A DNA stretch of 64,000 nucleotides from Granulosicoccus sp963833195 (lineage in GTDB: Bacteria; Pseudomonadota; Gammaproteobacteria; Granulosicoccales; Granulosicoccaceae). Shown piece after piece: positions 8,652 through 16,751 of the stretch. Position 1 is the stretch's first letter. Every line of letters starts with the position of its first letter. Location: NCBI GenBank assembly GCA_963833195.1, contig CAWHXF010000027.1, positions 3,162,001 through 3,226,000 of the forward strand. The letters are read 5' to 3'. The position numbers were made by a program, and so were the translations under genes. A model generated the notes under the pieces. The model was given only the letters and a program-made list of their open reading frames with translations. It was not told where the DNA came from and searched no databases.

Positions 8652-9110
8652 CTACCACTCGCCGGTGTTCTCCATGCTCTGCCAGGGCTCCGCGGGCTCG
8701 AGCGCGTCCCCTTGCTGCAGCAGCTCGAACGAGATGCCGTCGGGCGAGCGCACGAAGGCCATGTGGCCGTCGCGCGGCGGGCGGTTGATGGTCACGCCGG
8801 CGTCCCGCAGCTTCGCGCAGGTGTCGTAGATGTTCTCGACCGTGTACGCGAGGTGCCCGAAGTTGCGTCCGCCCGAATAGCGCTCGGGCTCGCTGCCGTC
8901 CTCGGGAGGCCAGTTGTAGGTGAGCTCCACCATGGGGGCCTTCTCGCTCCGCGCGCGCTCCACGTCCTCGTCGGCCGACAGGAACACGAGCGTGAAGCGA
9001 CCCTTCTCGCTCTCGGTGCGACGGACCTCGGTCATGCCGAGCAGGTCGACGTAGAACTCCAGGCTGGCATCGATGTCCTCGACGCGGACCATCGTGTGCA
9101 GGTAGCGCAT
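8652..9110 (-). CDS. VOC/glyoxalase-family protein, lactoylglutathione lyase-like
   Basis: This 152-residue protein begins MRYLHTMVRVEDIDASLEFY and contains GMTEVRRTESEKGRFTLVFL, MVELTYNWP, FGHLAYTVENIYDTCAKL and the metal-ligand block SPDGISFELLQQ, the pattern of glyoxalase I (methylglyoxal detoxification via hemithioacetal isomerisation). The metal ligands (an N-terminal His, Glu in VELTYN, His in FGHLAY, Glu in SFELLQ) all appear present. Function as GloA is likely but not certain because VOC paralogs are common. Confidence 0.85.
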   Translation of the reverse strand: MRYLHTMVRVEDIDASLEFYVDLLGMTEVRRTESEKGRFTLVFLSADEDVERARSEKAPMVELTYNWPPEDGSEPERYSGGRNFGHLAYTVENIYDTCAKLRDAGVTINRPPRDGHMAFVRSPDGISFELLQQGDALEPAEPWQSMENTGEW

Positions 9111-9221
9111 GGGGCGGGCTCCGGTGGCGAAAGCCGGCCATGCTCGGTGGCCGGCCCGCCAGCGTCGAGCGCCCGGGCGGTTTCTACACCGACGCCCGAG
9201 CCCGGGCGCCCGATCGCGGGG

Positions 9222-9563
9222 TCAGTCCTCCAGCGGGTCGTGGCCCCAGTTCATGAGCGAGTAGCGCCAGTCGCTGGTCTCCATGCCCTCGTCCGGGCCT
9301 CCCTGCGCGAGGTGGCGCTTGATGTACCCGACCACCTTCGCCATGTGCTCGTACTGGTCGTCGGTCAGGTCGTCCTTGTTCGTGCGCTTGATCTCGACGA
9401 TGCGCTTGCCGGACTTGTGGCCCTTGCTCTCGCCGTCGCCGCTGTCGGCGCCCACGGACTTGCTCTCGTCGGTCTCGAGGAAGTTCTCGATCTCCTTGGG
9501 CGCCATGTTCACGAGCTCGTCGAACTCGCGCCGGATCTCGTCGTGGTCCTTGGATGAGCTCAT
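9222..9563 (-). CDS. DUF3140 family protein
   Basis: This 113-residue acidic and basic protein starts MSSSKDHDEIRREFDELVNM, followed by APKEIENFLETDESKSVG and a block with GHKSGKRIVEIKRTN, DLTDDQYEHMAKVVGYIKRHL and a C-terminal DWRYSLMNWGHDP. These are the signature blocks of the DUF3140 family, whose members are sometimes annotated as DNA-binding and whose role is unknown. No signal peptide or membrane segment. ATG at 9563 chosen because the family motif starts about ten residues later. Confidence 0.8.
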   Translation of the reverse strand: MSSSKDHDEIRREFDELVNMAPKEIENFLETDESKSVGADSGDGESKGHKSGKRIVEIKRTNKDDLTDDQYEHMAKVVGYIKRHLAQGGPDEGMETSDWRYSLMNWGHDPLED

Positions 9564-9657
9564 GTCGGAACGGGGACGCTGCGTTGTACGGGTCGCCGAC
9601 GTTAGCCGCCGCGCCCGTCCTCCGGGGACCGCTCGAGGGCAAGGGGGCCATTTTTTC

Positions 9658-9707
9658 AGCTGTCGGACCGGGTCATCGGTTTTTCGGGAGGACCCGGTCC
9701 GACAGCT
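9658..9707. repeat. 17-bp perfect inverted repeat with 16-base loop (REP-like)
   Basis: The arms at 9658-9674 and 9691-9707 are exact reverse complements built on GCTGTCGGACCGGGTC. The loop contains a run of T residues. It lies between divergent genes, so it is not a simple terminator of either. A long GC stem with a T-rich flank in an intergenic position is typical of repetitive extragenic palindromes, but no second copy occurs in this window. Confidence 0.7.
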
Positions 9708-9721
9708 CCGCGTGCCCCCCT

Positions 9722-9961
9722 TCATCTGCCTGGGGCCGAACACCGCCAAGCCGTCCTCGGAGCCGCGCCTTCCTGCGGGATGCCGCTACATACCCTCTCG
9801 TGCGAGGCAGCGCGGGGGCCGTCGCCTCGGGAAGAGCGCCGGGTCGCGAGCCGCTGCGTGCAGGCGCGCAGTACGCGGGCCTCGCGCGCGCTGAAGAGCG
9901 CGCCGCGCTTCCAGTCGTGGCGCTGACGGCGGCCGGCCAGTTCCGCCTGGTCGTCGCTCAT
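9722..9961 (-). CDS. Hypothetical short protein divergent from hmgA
   Basis: A possible 79-residue protein beginning MSDDQAELAGRRQRHDWKRG. Only the first 40 residues, including LFSAREARVLRACTQRLATR, look like a natural helical protein; the remainder has the Arg/Ser/Pro-rich composition of noncoding high-GC frames. It could be a truncated gene start. The hairpin-like site at 9980-9995 lies just upstream of its ATG. I do not recognise a family and would not be surprised if it is not expressed. Confidence 0.25.
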   Translation of the reverse strand: MSDDQAELAGRRQRHDWKRGALFSAREARVLRACTQRLATRRSSRGDGPRAASHERVCSGIPQEGAAPRTAWRCSAPGR

Positions 9962-9979
9962 GGCGGCCGGGCGCTTGTC

Positions 9980-9995
9980 GGTTGCAAAGGCAACC
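9980..9995. promoter_or_regulatory. Candidate operator palindrome upstream of hmgA
   Basis: The sequence GGTTGCAAAGGCAACC is a perfect 6-bp inverted repeat with a 4-base centre. It sits about 105 bases before the hmgA ATG and 18 bases before the start of a possible divergent gene. Short GTTGC/GCAAC dyads are typical targets of MarR-type regulators, which commonly control homogentisate genes; this assignment is inference. Confidence 0.4.
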
Positions 9996-10100
9996 GATAC
10001 GGTAGCCCCGTTCCAGTTCGCCCCGGCCGCCCGCCATGAACCGATCCGTCCGCCCCGAGGCCCTGCACACCGGACCGCGACCGCGACCGAGGCGGGCCTC

Positions 10101-11397
10101 ATGAGCGGCTTCGGCAACGACTTCGAGACCGAGGCGCTGCCCGGCGCCCTGCCGCAGGGGCGCAACAGCCCGCAGCGCCCGGCCTACGGACTGTACGGCG
10201 AGCAGCTGTCGGGCACCGCCTTCACGGCGCCGGGGCACGCGAACGAGCGCACCTGGTGCTACCGAATCCGCCCTTCGGTACGCCATTCCGGACGCTACGC
10301 GCGCGTGGATCTGCCGTACTGGCGCTCCGCACCGCTGGTGGACCCCGACGTCGTGTCGCTCGGCCAGTACCGCTGGGATCCGGTGCCGCACGCCGACGAG
10401 GCGCTCGACTGGATGAACGGCATGCGCACGATGACGACGGCCGGGGAGGTCTCGGTGCAGAGCGGCATGGCGAGTCACGTCTACCTCGTGACCGCGTCCA
10501 TGCGGGACGCCTACTTCCAGAGCGCGGACTCGGAGCTGCTGGTGGTGCCGCAGGAGGGGCGGCTGCGCTTCCACACCGAGCTCGGCGTGCTGACGGTGGA
10601 GCCGCAGGAGATCGTGATCCTGCCGCGCGGGCTCGTGTACCGCGTGGAGCTCGTCGACGGGCCCGCGCGCGGCTTCGTGTGCGAGAACTACGGCCAGAAG
10701 TTCCGGCTGCCCGAACGCGGGCCCATCGGCGCGAACTGCATGGCCAACCGGCGCGACTTCAAGACGCCGGTCGCCGCGTTCGAGGACGTGGAGCGAGCGT
10801 CCACGCTGACCATCAAGTGGGGCGGGCACTTCCACCGCTGCGAGATCGGGCACTCGCCGCTGGACGTGGTCGCCTGGCACGGCAACTACTGCCCGGTGAA
10901 GTACGACCTGAAGCGCCTACTGCCCCGTCGGCGCGATCCTCTTCGATCACCCCGACCCGTCCATCTTCACGGTGCTGACCGCGCCCTCGCCCGTCGCGGG
11001 CACCGCCGACATCGACTTCGTGCTGTTCACCGAGCGCTGGCTCGTGGCCGAGGACACCTTCCGCCCGCCCTGGTACCACAAGAACGTGATGTCGGAGCTG
11101 ATGGGCAACATCCACGGCGTGTACGACGCGAAGCCGCAGGGCTTCGTGCCGGGCGGGCTCTCCCTGCACAACGCCATGCTGCCGCACGGGCCGGACCGCG
11201 ACGCCTGGTCGGGCGCATCGAACGCGGAGCTCGCGCCGAAGAAGCTCGAGGACACGATGTCCTTCATGTTCGAGACCCGCTTCGCGCAGCACCTGACGCC
11301 CTTCGCCGCGCACGAGGCGCCGCTGCAGGACGACTACGTCGGCTGCTGGGACGACCTGCCGAAGCTCTTCGACGGCACGCCCGACGGGCGGCGCTGA
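10101..11397 (+). CDS. hmgA: Homogentisate 1,2-dioxygenase (single-base frameshift)
   Basis: Non-haem iron dioxygenase that opens the ring of homogentisate in tyrosine/phenylalanine catabolism. The start MSGFGNDFETEALPGALP and blocks SGTAFTAPGHANERTWCYRIRPS, WHGNYCPVKYDLKR, PPWYHKNVMSELMGNIHG (iron-binding His and Glu) and GGLSLHNAMLPHGPD (His) are all present. At 10916-10917 an extra C (CGCCTACTGC where CGCTACTGC encodes the expected RYCPVG) breaks the frame. Corrected, the protein is 431 residues, exactly family length. Either a real null allele or a sequence error. It heads an aromatic-catabolic cluster with the next three genes. Confidence 0.92.
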
Positions 11398-11422
11398 ACG
11401 CATCACCGGAACAGACTCCCGC

Positions 11423-12373
11423 ATGGCCAAGGCATTCGCGTCGCAGGGCGACCTGACCGAGAAGGCGATCAGCTTCACCGAGGTGGGCCGGGACCTGTGG
11501 GCCTTCACGGCCGAGGGGGATCCGAACTCCGGCGTGATCATCGGCGACGACAGCGTCATGGTCATCGAGGCGCAGGCCACGCCGCGGCTCGCGCACAAGG
11601 TCATCGAGAAGGTGCGCGAGGTGACCGACAAGCCGATCAGCCACGTCGTCATGACGCACTACCACGCCGTGCGCGTGCTGGGCGCGAGCGCCTACGGCGC
11701 GGACCAGATCATCATGTCGGAAGCGGCGCGCGCCATGGTCGTGGAGCGCGGGCAGGAGGACTGGGACAGCGAGTTCGGCCGCTTCCCCAGACTGTTCGAA
11801 GGCCACGAGAGCATCCCGGGCCTGACCTGGCCGACGACGACCTTCAGCGGCAGGATGTCGGTGTTCCTCGGCAACCGGCGCGTGGACCTGATGCAGCTCG
11901 GCCGCGCGCACACCGCAGGCGACATCGTCGTGCACGTGCCGGACGAGAACGTGATGTTCACCGGCGACATCGTGGAGTACCGCTCGGCCTGCTACTGCGG
12001 CGACGGACACTTCGGCGACTGGGGCGGCACGCTGGACGCCATCGCGGCGTTCGAGGTGGACGCCATCGCGCCCGGGCGCGGCGACGCGCTCGTCGGGCGC
12101 GACAAGGTGAACGAGGCCATCGCCAGCACGCGCGATTTCCTGGCCAGCACCTACCGCCCCGCGGCACGCGTGGCCGCGCGCGGCGGCACGCTGAAGGAGG
12201 CGTGGGACGCGGTGCGCGCCGAATGCGATGCGAAGTTCGCGGACTACGCCATCTACGAGCACTGCCTGCCGTTCAACGTGGCGCGCGCGTTCGACGAGGC
12301 GCGCGGCATCGACACGCCGCGCATCTGGACCGCCGAGCGCGACACGGCCATGTGGAACGAACTGCAGGGCTGA
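11423..12373 (+). CDS. Metallo-beta-lactamase-fold hydrolase with altered metal motif
   Basis: A 316-residue cytoplasmic MBL-fold protein starting 25 bases after hmgA. The fold is clear: VMVIEAQATPRLAHKV, the first metal motif VVMTHYHAVRVLGASAY, the later His in GRAHTAGD and the Asp in MFTGDIVE. The usual HxHxDH is reduced to H79-x-H81-x-V83-R84, so the Asp and His of the second metal site are missing. I recall this HYHAVRVLG variant from a subfamily that accompanies aromatic hydroxylases, so it is probably ancestral to the group rather than damage. The reaction is unknown. Confidence 0.82.
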   Translation: MAKAFASQGDLTEKAISFTEVGRDLWAFTAEGDPNSGVIIGDDSVMVIEAQATPRLAHKVIEKVREVTDKPISHVVMTHYHAVRVLGASAYGADQIIMSEAARAMVVERGQEDWDSEFGRFPRLFEGHESIPGLTWPTTTFSGRMSVFLGNRRVDLMQLGRAHTAGDIVVHVPDENVMFTGDIVEYRSACYCGDGHFGDWGGTLDAIAAFEVDAIAPGRGDALVGRDKVNEAIASTRDFLASTYRPAARVAARGGTLKEAWDAVRAECDAKFADYAIYEHCLPFNVARAFDEARGIDTPRIWTAERDTAMWNELQG

Positions 12374-12379
12374 CCCTCC

Positions 12380-14008
12380 GTGTACGAGCGCCGCTACGAG
12401 TCCGCGTTCACGCTCTACCCCTACGCGCGCGTGCCGGCGCAGTCGGCGCCCGAGCCCGAGCGCCACGCGGTGATCGTGGTCGGTGGCGGCCCGGTCGGCA
12501 TGGCGACGGCGCTGGATCTCGCGCTGCGCGGCACGCCCGTGCTGGTGCTGGACGATCACGACGGCGTGGGCACGGGCTCGCGCGCCATCTGCTTCGCGCG
12601 CCGCACGCTCGACATCGCCGACCGGCTCGGCTGCGGCGCCGCCATGGTGGACAAGGGCGTGGTGTGGAGCGTGGGCCGCGTGTTCCACGGCGACGGGGAG
12701 GTGTTCAGCTTCGATCTCTCGCCCGAGGGCGGCGTGAAGAACCCCGCGTTCGTGAACCTGCAGCAGCCCTACGTGGAGCGGTTTCTGGTCGAGCGCGTGC
12801 GCGCAGCGCAAGGCGACGGCGCGCCGATCGAGATCCGCGGCTGCAACCGCGTGACCGGACTGTCCATGGACGCGGACGGCGTGCGGCTCGAGATCGACAC
12901 GCCGGACGGCGCGTACCGGCTCGCGGCCGACCGCCTCGTCGCCTGCGACGGCGCGCGCTCGCCGATCCGGAAGCTGATGGGGCTCGGCTTCGAGGGCCGC
13001 GTGTTCGAGGACAACTTCCTGATCGCCGACGTGCGCATGACCGCGCCCTTCCCGACCGAGCGCTGGTTCTGGTTCGACCCGCCCTTCGAGGGTGCGGGCG
13101 CCTCGGCGCTGCTGCACAAGCAGCCCGACGACGTCTGGCGCATCGACTTCCAGCTCGGCTGGGAGATCGACCGCGAGGTGGAGCTCGAGCCCGCGAAGGT
13201 TCGCAAGCGCGTGGACGCCATGCTGGGCCCGGAAGTGGACTACGAGCTCGAATGGACGAGCATCTACACCTTCCAGTGCCGGCGCATGCAGCGCTTCCGG
13301 CACGGGCCCGTGCTGTTCGCGGGGGACGCGGCGCACCAGGTCTCGCCCTTCGGCGCGCGCGGCGCGAACTCCGGCATCCAGGACGCCGAGAACCTGGCCT
13401 GGAAGCTGGACCTCGTGGCGAAGGGTCTCGCGCCCGACGCGCTGCTGGACACCTACTCCGAAGAGCGCGTGCACGGCGCGGACGAGAACATCCTGGCCTC
13501 GTCGCGCGCGACCGACTTCCTGACGCCGAAGTCGAAGGCGAGCCAGGCGTTCCGCGACGCCGTGCTCGTGCTCGCGAAGGACCACGCGTTCGCGCGTCCG
13601 CTCATCAATTCCGGCCGGCTGTCGGTGCCGTGCGCCTACGACGGCCTGTCGCTGAACGGCCCCGACGCGCTGCCGAACGCACCGGGCCGCACGCGTCCCG
13701 GCACGGCGTGCTGCGACGCGCCCGTCGACGACGGGTTCCTGCTCGGCCGGCTGACCGGCGACTTCACGCTGCTGGGCATCGATGCGCCGGTCCCCGCGTC
13801 GTCGACGGTCGACGACATCGTCGTCCAGGGCGTGCACGTATCGACTGCCGACGACCCGAACGGCATGCTGGCCGCGCGCTACCTGGGAGAGGCGACGTCG
13901 GCGGTATACCTCGTGCGGCCGGACCAGCACGTGGTCGCGCGCTGGGCCGCCCACGACGAAGCAGCCGTGATCGCCGCCGTGCGCCGCGCGACGGGACGCG
14001 CCGCATGA
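12380..14008 (+). CDS. FAD-dependent aromatic hydroxylase (MhpA/PheA-TfdB-like)
   Basis: A 542-residue class A flavoprotein monooxygenase. It shows the dinucleotide fold VIVVGGGPVGMATALDLAL, the DG motif around ACDGARSPIRKLMG, the GD motif LFAGDAAHQVSPFGARGANSGIQDA and a C-terminal thioredoxin-like region, as in 3-hydroxyphenylpropionate and phenol hydroxylases. Start GTG at 12380, six bases after the MBL gene. Next to homogentisate dioxygenase it may hydroxylate a phenolic acid that feeds into ring cleavage, but the substrate is not evident. Confidence 0.88.
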   Translation: MYERRYESAFTLYPYARVPAQSAPEPERHAVIVVGGGPVGMATALDLALRGTPVLVLDDHDGVGTGSRAICFARRTLDIADRLGCGAAMVDKGVVWSVGRVFHGDGEVFSFDLSPEGGVKNPAFVNLQQPYVERFLVERVRAAQGDGAPIEIRGCNRVTGLSMDADGVRLEIDTPDGAYRLAADRLVACDGARSPIRKLMGLGFEGRVFEDNFLIADVRMTAPFPTERWFWFDPPFEGAGASALLHKQPDDVWRIDFQLGWEIDREVELEPAKVRKRVDAMLGPEVDYELEWTSIYTFQCRRMQRFRHGPVLFAGDAAHQVSPFGARGANSGIQDAENLAWKLDLVAKGLAPDALLDTYSEERVHGADENILASSRATDFLTPKSKASQAFRDAVLVLAKDHAFARPLINSGRLSVPCAYDGLSLNGPDALPNAPGRTRPGTACCDAPVDDGFLLGRLTGDFTLLGIDAPVPASSTVDDIVVQGVHVSTADDPNGMLAARYLGEATSAVYLVRPDQHVVARWAAHDEAAVIAAVRRATGRAA

Positions 14009-14229
14009 GCGACGTCGACGAGCGTCGGCCGCAGCTGATCACCGAGCCGAACATCCCGGACCCCGACGACTTCTACGACGAGCTGCTGCGCGCGCACGAG
14101 GGTCTGGACGACGCCGAGAGCGATGCGCTGAACGCGCGGCTGGTGCTGGTGCTGTGCAACCACGTCGGGGACCGGGCGGTGCTGAGCGAGGCGCTGCGGG
14201 CGGCGGCTCGAACGCGCTCTACGCGCTGA
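14005..14229 (+). CDS. DUF2783 small protein (C-terminus altered by junction)
   Basis: A 74-residue protein with the DUF2783 pattern: PNIPDPDDFYDELLRAHEGL, DDAESDALNARLVLVLCNHVGD, RAVLSEALRAA. It overlaps the hydroxylase stop by four bases (ATGA) and belongs to that operon; DUF2783 proteins habitually accompany such hydroxylases, with unknown function. The last residues (ARTRSTR) are out-of-frame sequence from an unrelated ATPase gene that is abutted at about 14205, so the natural C-terminus has been replaced. Confidence 0.75.
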   Translation: MSDVDERRPQLITEPNIPDPDDFYDELLRAHEGLDDAESDALNARLVLVLCNHVGDRAVLSEALRAAARTRSTR

Positions 14230-14786
14230 AGGCCGCCCGCGACGCCCTGAACTCGAGCGACCATCACGGCCTGCGCATCGTCGCGACGGGCAGCAGCCGC
14301 GACAAGCTGGCCGTGCTCCGGAACGGCAAGGACCAGGCGTTCTACGGCGCTCCGCTCGTCGAGTTCCCGCCCCTGGGCGAGCACTATGTGCGCTGGTTCA
14401 TCGGGCACCTGGAGCGGGCCGACGCCGGCGATCCCGCACGAGCGCTGGGCACGTTCGTGGAGCGCGAGATCGAGCGCGTCGAGACCGAAACGCTGGACGA
14501 GCTGCACGCCCTCACGCCGCTGCAATCCGCGGTCATCCGCGAGATGGCGGCCCGTGGAAGACGGTTCGCCCCGTTCGAGGCGGCCACGATGACGCGCTAC
14601 GCGGCAACGCTCGCCGCGCTCGACCCGGACGGCACGCTCGTGCCCAACACGCCGAACGTGCAGTCGGCGCTCGGCGCGCTGCAGGAAGCCGGACTGGTCT
14701 GGCGCGCCGGCCGCGGCGTCTACGCCATCGAGGACGAGCGTCTGGTGGCGCTCATGCGGCGCGAAGGCATGGTCGCGGAGGACTGA
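14205..14786 (+). pseudogene. C-terminal fragment of an AAA/ORC-like ATP-binding protein
   Basis: From GSNALYALKAARDALNSS onward the sequence is a coherent globular protein: HHGLRIVATGSSRDKLAVLR, KDQAFYGAPLVEFPPLGEHYVRWFI, then a winged-helix-like C-terminus ending RREGMVAED. Such blocks are the sensor and C-terminal part of an ATPase with Walker A and B motifs upstream. Those motifs are absent here, because the fragment is fused out of frame to the DUF2783 gene. There is no plausible start codon of its own. It is a truncated gene or an assembly junction. Confidence 0.6.
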
Positions 14787-14792
14787 CGCCCC

Positions 14793-15910
14793 TCACCCCA
14801 CCGCGAGCCGCCCGCCCCCCTCGGCATCGAACAGGTGCCACCCGCCCTCCACCACGCGCAGCCCCACCCGCTCGCCTTCGGTCACGCGCGTCTTGCCCGA
14901 CACGCGCACCGCGAGCGAGTGCCGCGCACCGTCCACCACCGTCGACGCACCCGCCTCGCCCGCCGGCAGGCCGTGCAGCAGCGTGTCGGCGCCGAGCGTC
15001 TCGACCGTCACGACGTCGAGCGCGAAATCGGCGCTGCCCTCGTCCGCGAGCTCCAGATGCTCGGGCCGCACGCCGGCCTGCACGCGTCGCCCGGCCACGG
15101 CCCGCGCGCCGTCCGCACGCAGCGCGATGTCCGCCGCCCGCTCGCGCACGAGCGATGCACCGTCCGCCGCCACGCTCCCGTCGATGAAGTTCATGCCCGG
15201 CGATCCGATGAAGCTCGCCACGAAGCGCGACGCGGGCCGCTCGTAGACGTTCATGGGCGTGTCGATCTGCTCGGCGCGCCCCGCGTTCATGACGACGAGC
15301 CGATCGGCGAGCGTCATGGCCTCCACCTGGTCGTGCGTGACGTACAGCGACGTGATGCCGAGCCGCCTCTGCAGCTGCTTGATCTCGAGCCGCATCTGCA
15401 CGCGCAGCAGCGCGTCGAGGTTCGACAGCGGCTCGTCGAACAGGAACACGCTCGGCTGGCGCACGATGGCGCGGCCCATGGCCACGCGCTGGCGCTGCCC
15501 GCCCGACAGCGCCTTCGGCCGGCGCTCCAGGAGCTCGCCGAGCGCCAGCAGGCGCGCGGCCTCCTCGACGCGCGAGCGGATCTCCGCCTTCGGCACCTTC
15601 GCTATCTTGAGCCCGTAGGCCATGTTGTCGAACACGCTCATGTGCGGGTACAGCGCGTAGGTCTGGAACACCATGGCGATGTCCCGGTCCTTCGGTTCGA
15701 CCTCGTTCACGCGCCGACCGTCGATGCGGATCTCGCCGTCGCTGACGGTCTCCAGGCCCGCGACGGTGCGCAGCAGCGTGCTCTTGCCGCAGCCCGGACG
15801 GGCCCGACGATGACGATGAGCTCGCCGTCGGCGACGTCGAGGTCCACGCCGTGGATGACCTCGGTGCGGCCGTAGCGCTTCTTGACGGCGTCGAGCGTGA
15901 CGGTGGCCAG
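14793..15910 (-). CDS. ugpC: sn-Glycerol-3-phosphate ABC importer ATPase UgpC (two frameshifts, apparent CTG start)
   Basis: MalK-type ATPase: MVFQTYALYPHMSVFDNMAY (Q-loop), LSGGQRQRVAMGRAI, FLFDEPLSNLDA (Walker B), YVTHDQVEAM (H-loop), then the TOBE domain with GSPGMNFIDG and AGVRPEHLEL. The first 35 codons (ATVTLDAVKKRYGRTEVIHG) lie in another frame. The P-loop reads correctly only after removing one C near 15793 and one G near 15801, both in runs of three. That gives 372 codons. The only possible start is CTG at 15910, two bases after the ugpE stop, preceded by GGAGAAG; relatives have ATGGCC here. Confidence 0.88.
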
Positions 15911-15911
15911 G

Positions 15912-16742
15912 CTACTTCTCCGAGTCGACGAGGCCGCGCACGAACAGCTTCTGCATCAGCAGCACCACGGCCACGGGCGGCAGGATGGCGAGCATGGCGG
16001 TGGCCATCGTGACCGGCCAGTTGCCGTAGTCGTCCGCGCTGGGCAGGAGCTTCTTGATGCCCATCACGATGGTGTCCATCTCCGGGTCGGTCGTGACCAG
16101 CAGCGGCCACAGGTACTGGTTCCAGCCGTAGATGAACAGGATCACGAACAGCGCGGCGATGTTCGTGATCGACAGCGGCAGCAGGATGTCCTTGAAGAAG
16201 CGCATCGGTCCCGCGCCGTCCATGCGCGCGGCCTCGACGAGCTCGTCCGGCACCGTCATGAAGAACTGACGGAACAGGAAGGTGGCGGTGGCCGAGGCGA
16301 TCAGCGGCAGGATGAGCCCGGAATAGCTGTTGAGCAGCCCCAGGTTCACGGCGACCTCGTAGGTCGGCACGATGCGCACCTCCACCGGCAGCATCAGCGT
16401 CAGGAAAATCGTCCAGAAGCAGAACATCCGCCCGGGGAAGCGGAAGTAGACGATGGCGAAGGCCGACAGCAGGGAGATCGCGATCTTCCCGATCGCGATG
16501 CCCAGCGCCATGATCGTGGTGTTGACCAGCATGCGCGCCACGGGCGTCTTGCCGAACAGCGCCTCGGCGTAGTTCTGCACGAGCTGCCCGCCCGGGATCA
16601 TCGGCAGCGGCGGGCGCACGATCTCGGCCTGCGTGACGGTGGAGCCGACGAAGGTGAGCCAGATCGGCAGGCACATCAGGCCGATGCCGAGGATCAGCAG
16701 GCCGTGCACGGCGACCGCGCCCCAGGGATTATTCCTGACCAT
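15912..16742 (-). CDS. ugpE: Glycerol-3-phosphate ABC importer permease UgpE
   Basis: A 276-residue permease with six hydrophobic segments, beginning VAVHGLLILGIGLMCLPIWL. The periplasmic loop contains ALFGKTPVARMLVNTTIMAL. The cytoplasmic EAA loop, which contacts the ATPase, is visible as LVEAARMDGAGPMRFFKDILLPLS. The end FVRGLVDSEK is typical of UgpE. It lies between ugpA and ugpC with 9 and 1 bases of spacing, so it is cotranscribed. Confidence 0.93.
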   Translation of the reverse strand: MVRNNPWGAVAVHGLLILGIGLMCLPIWLTFVGSTVTQAEIVRPPLPMIPGGQLVQNYAEALFGKTPVARMLVNTTIMALGIAIGKIAISLLSAFAIVYFRFPGRMFCFWTIFLTLMLPVEVRIVPTYEVAVNLGLLNSYSGLILPLIASATATFLFRQFFMTVPDELVEAARMDGAGPMRFFKDILLPLSITNIAALFVILFIYGWNQYLWPLLVTTDPEMDTIVMGIKKLLPSADDYGNWPVTMATAMLAILPPVAVVLLMQKLFVRGLVDSEK

Positions 16743-16751
16743 GGCGCATCA

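Noticed and set aside
6432..9557. 1041-codon plus-strand frame across moaD, moaE and the HtrA gene
   Set aside because: Overlaps three conserved genes in other frames; long stop-free shadows are expected at about 70% GC.
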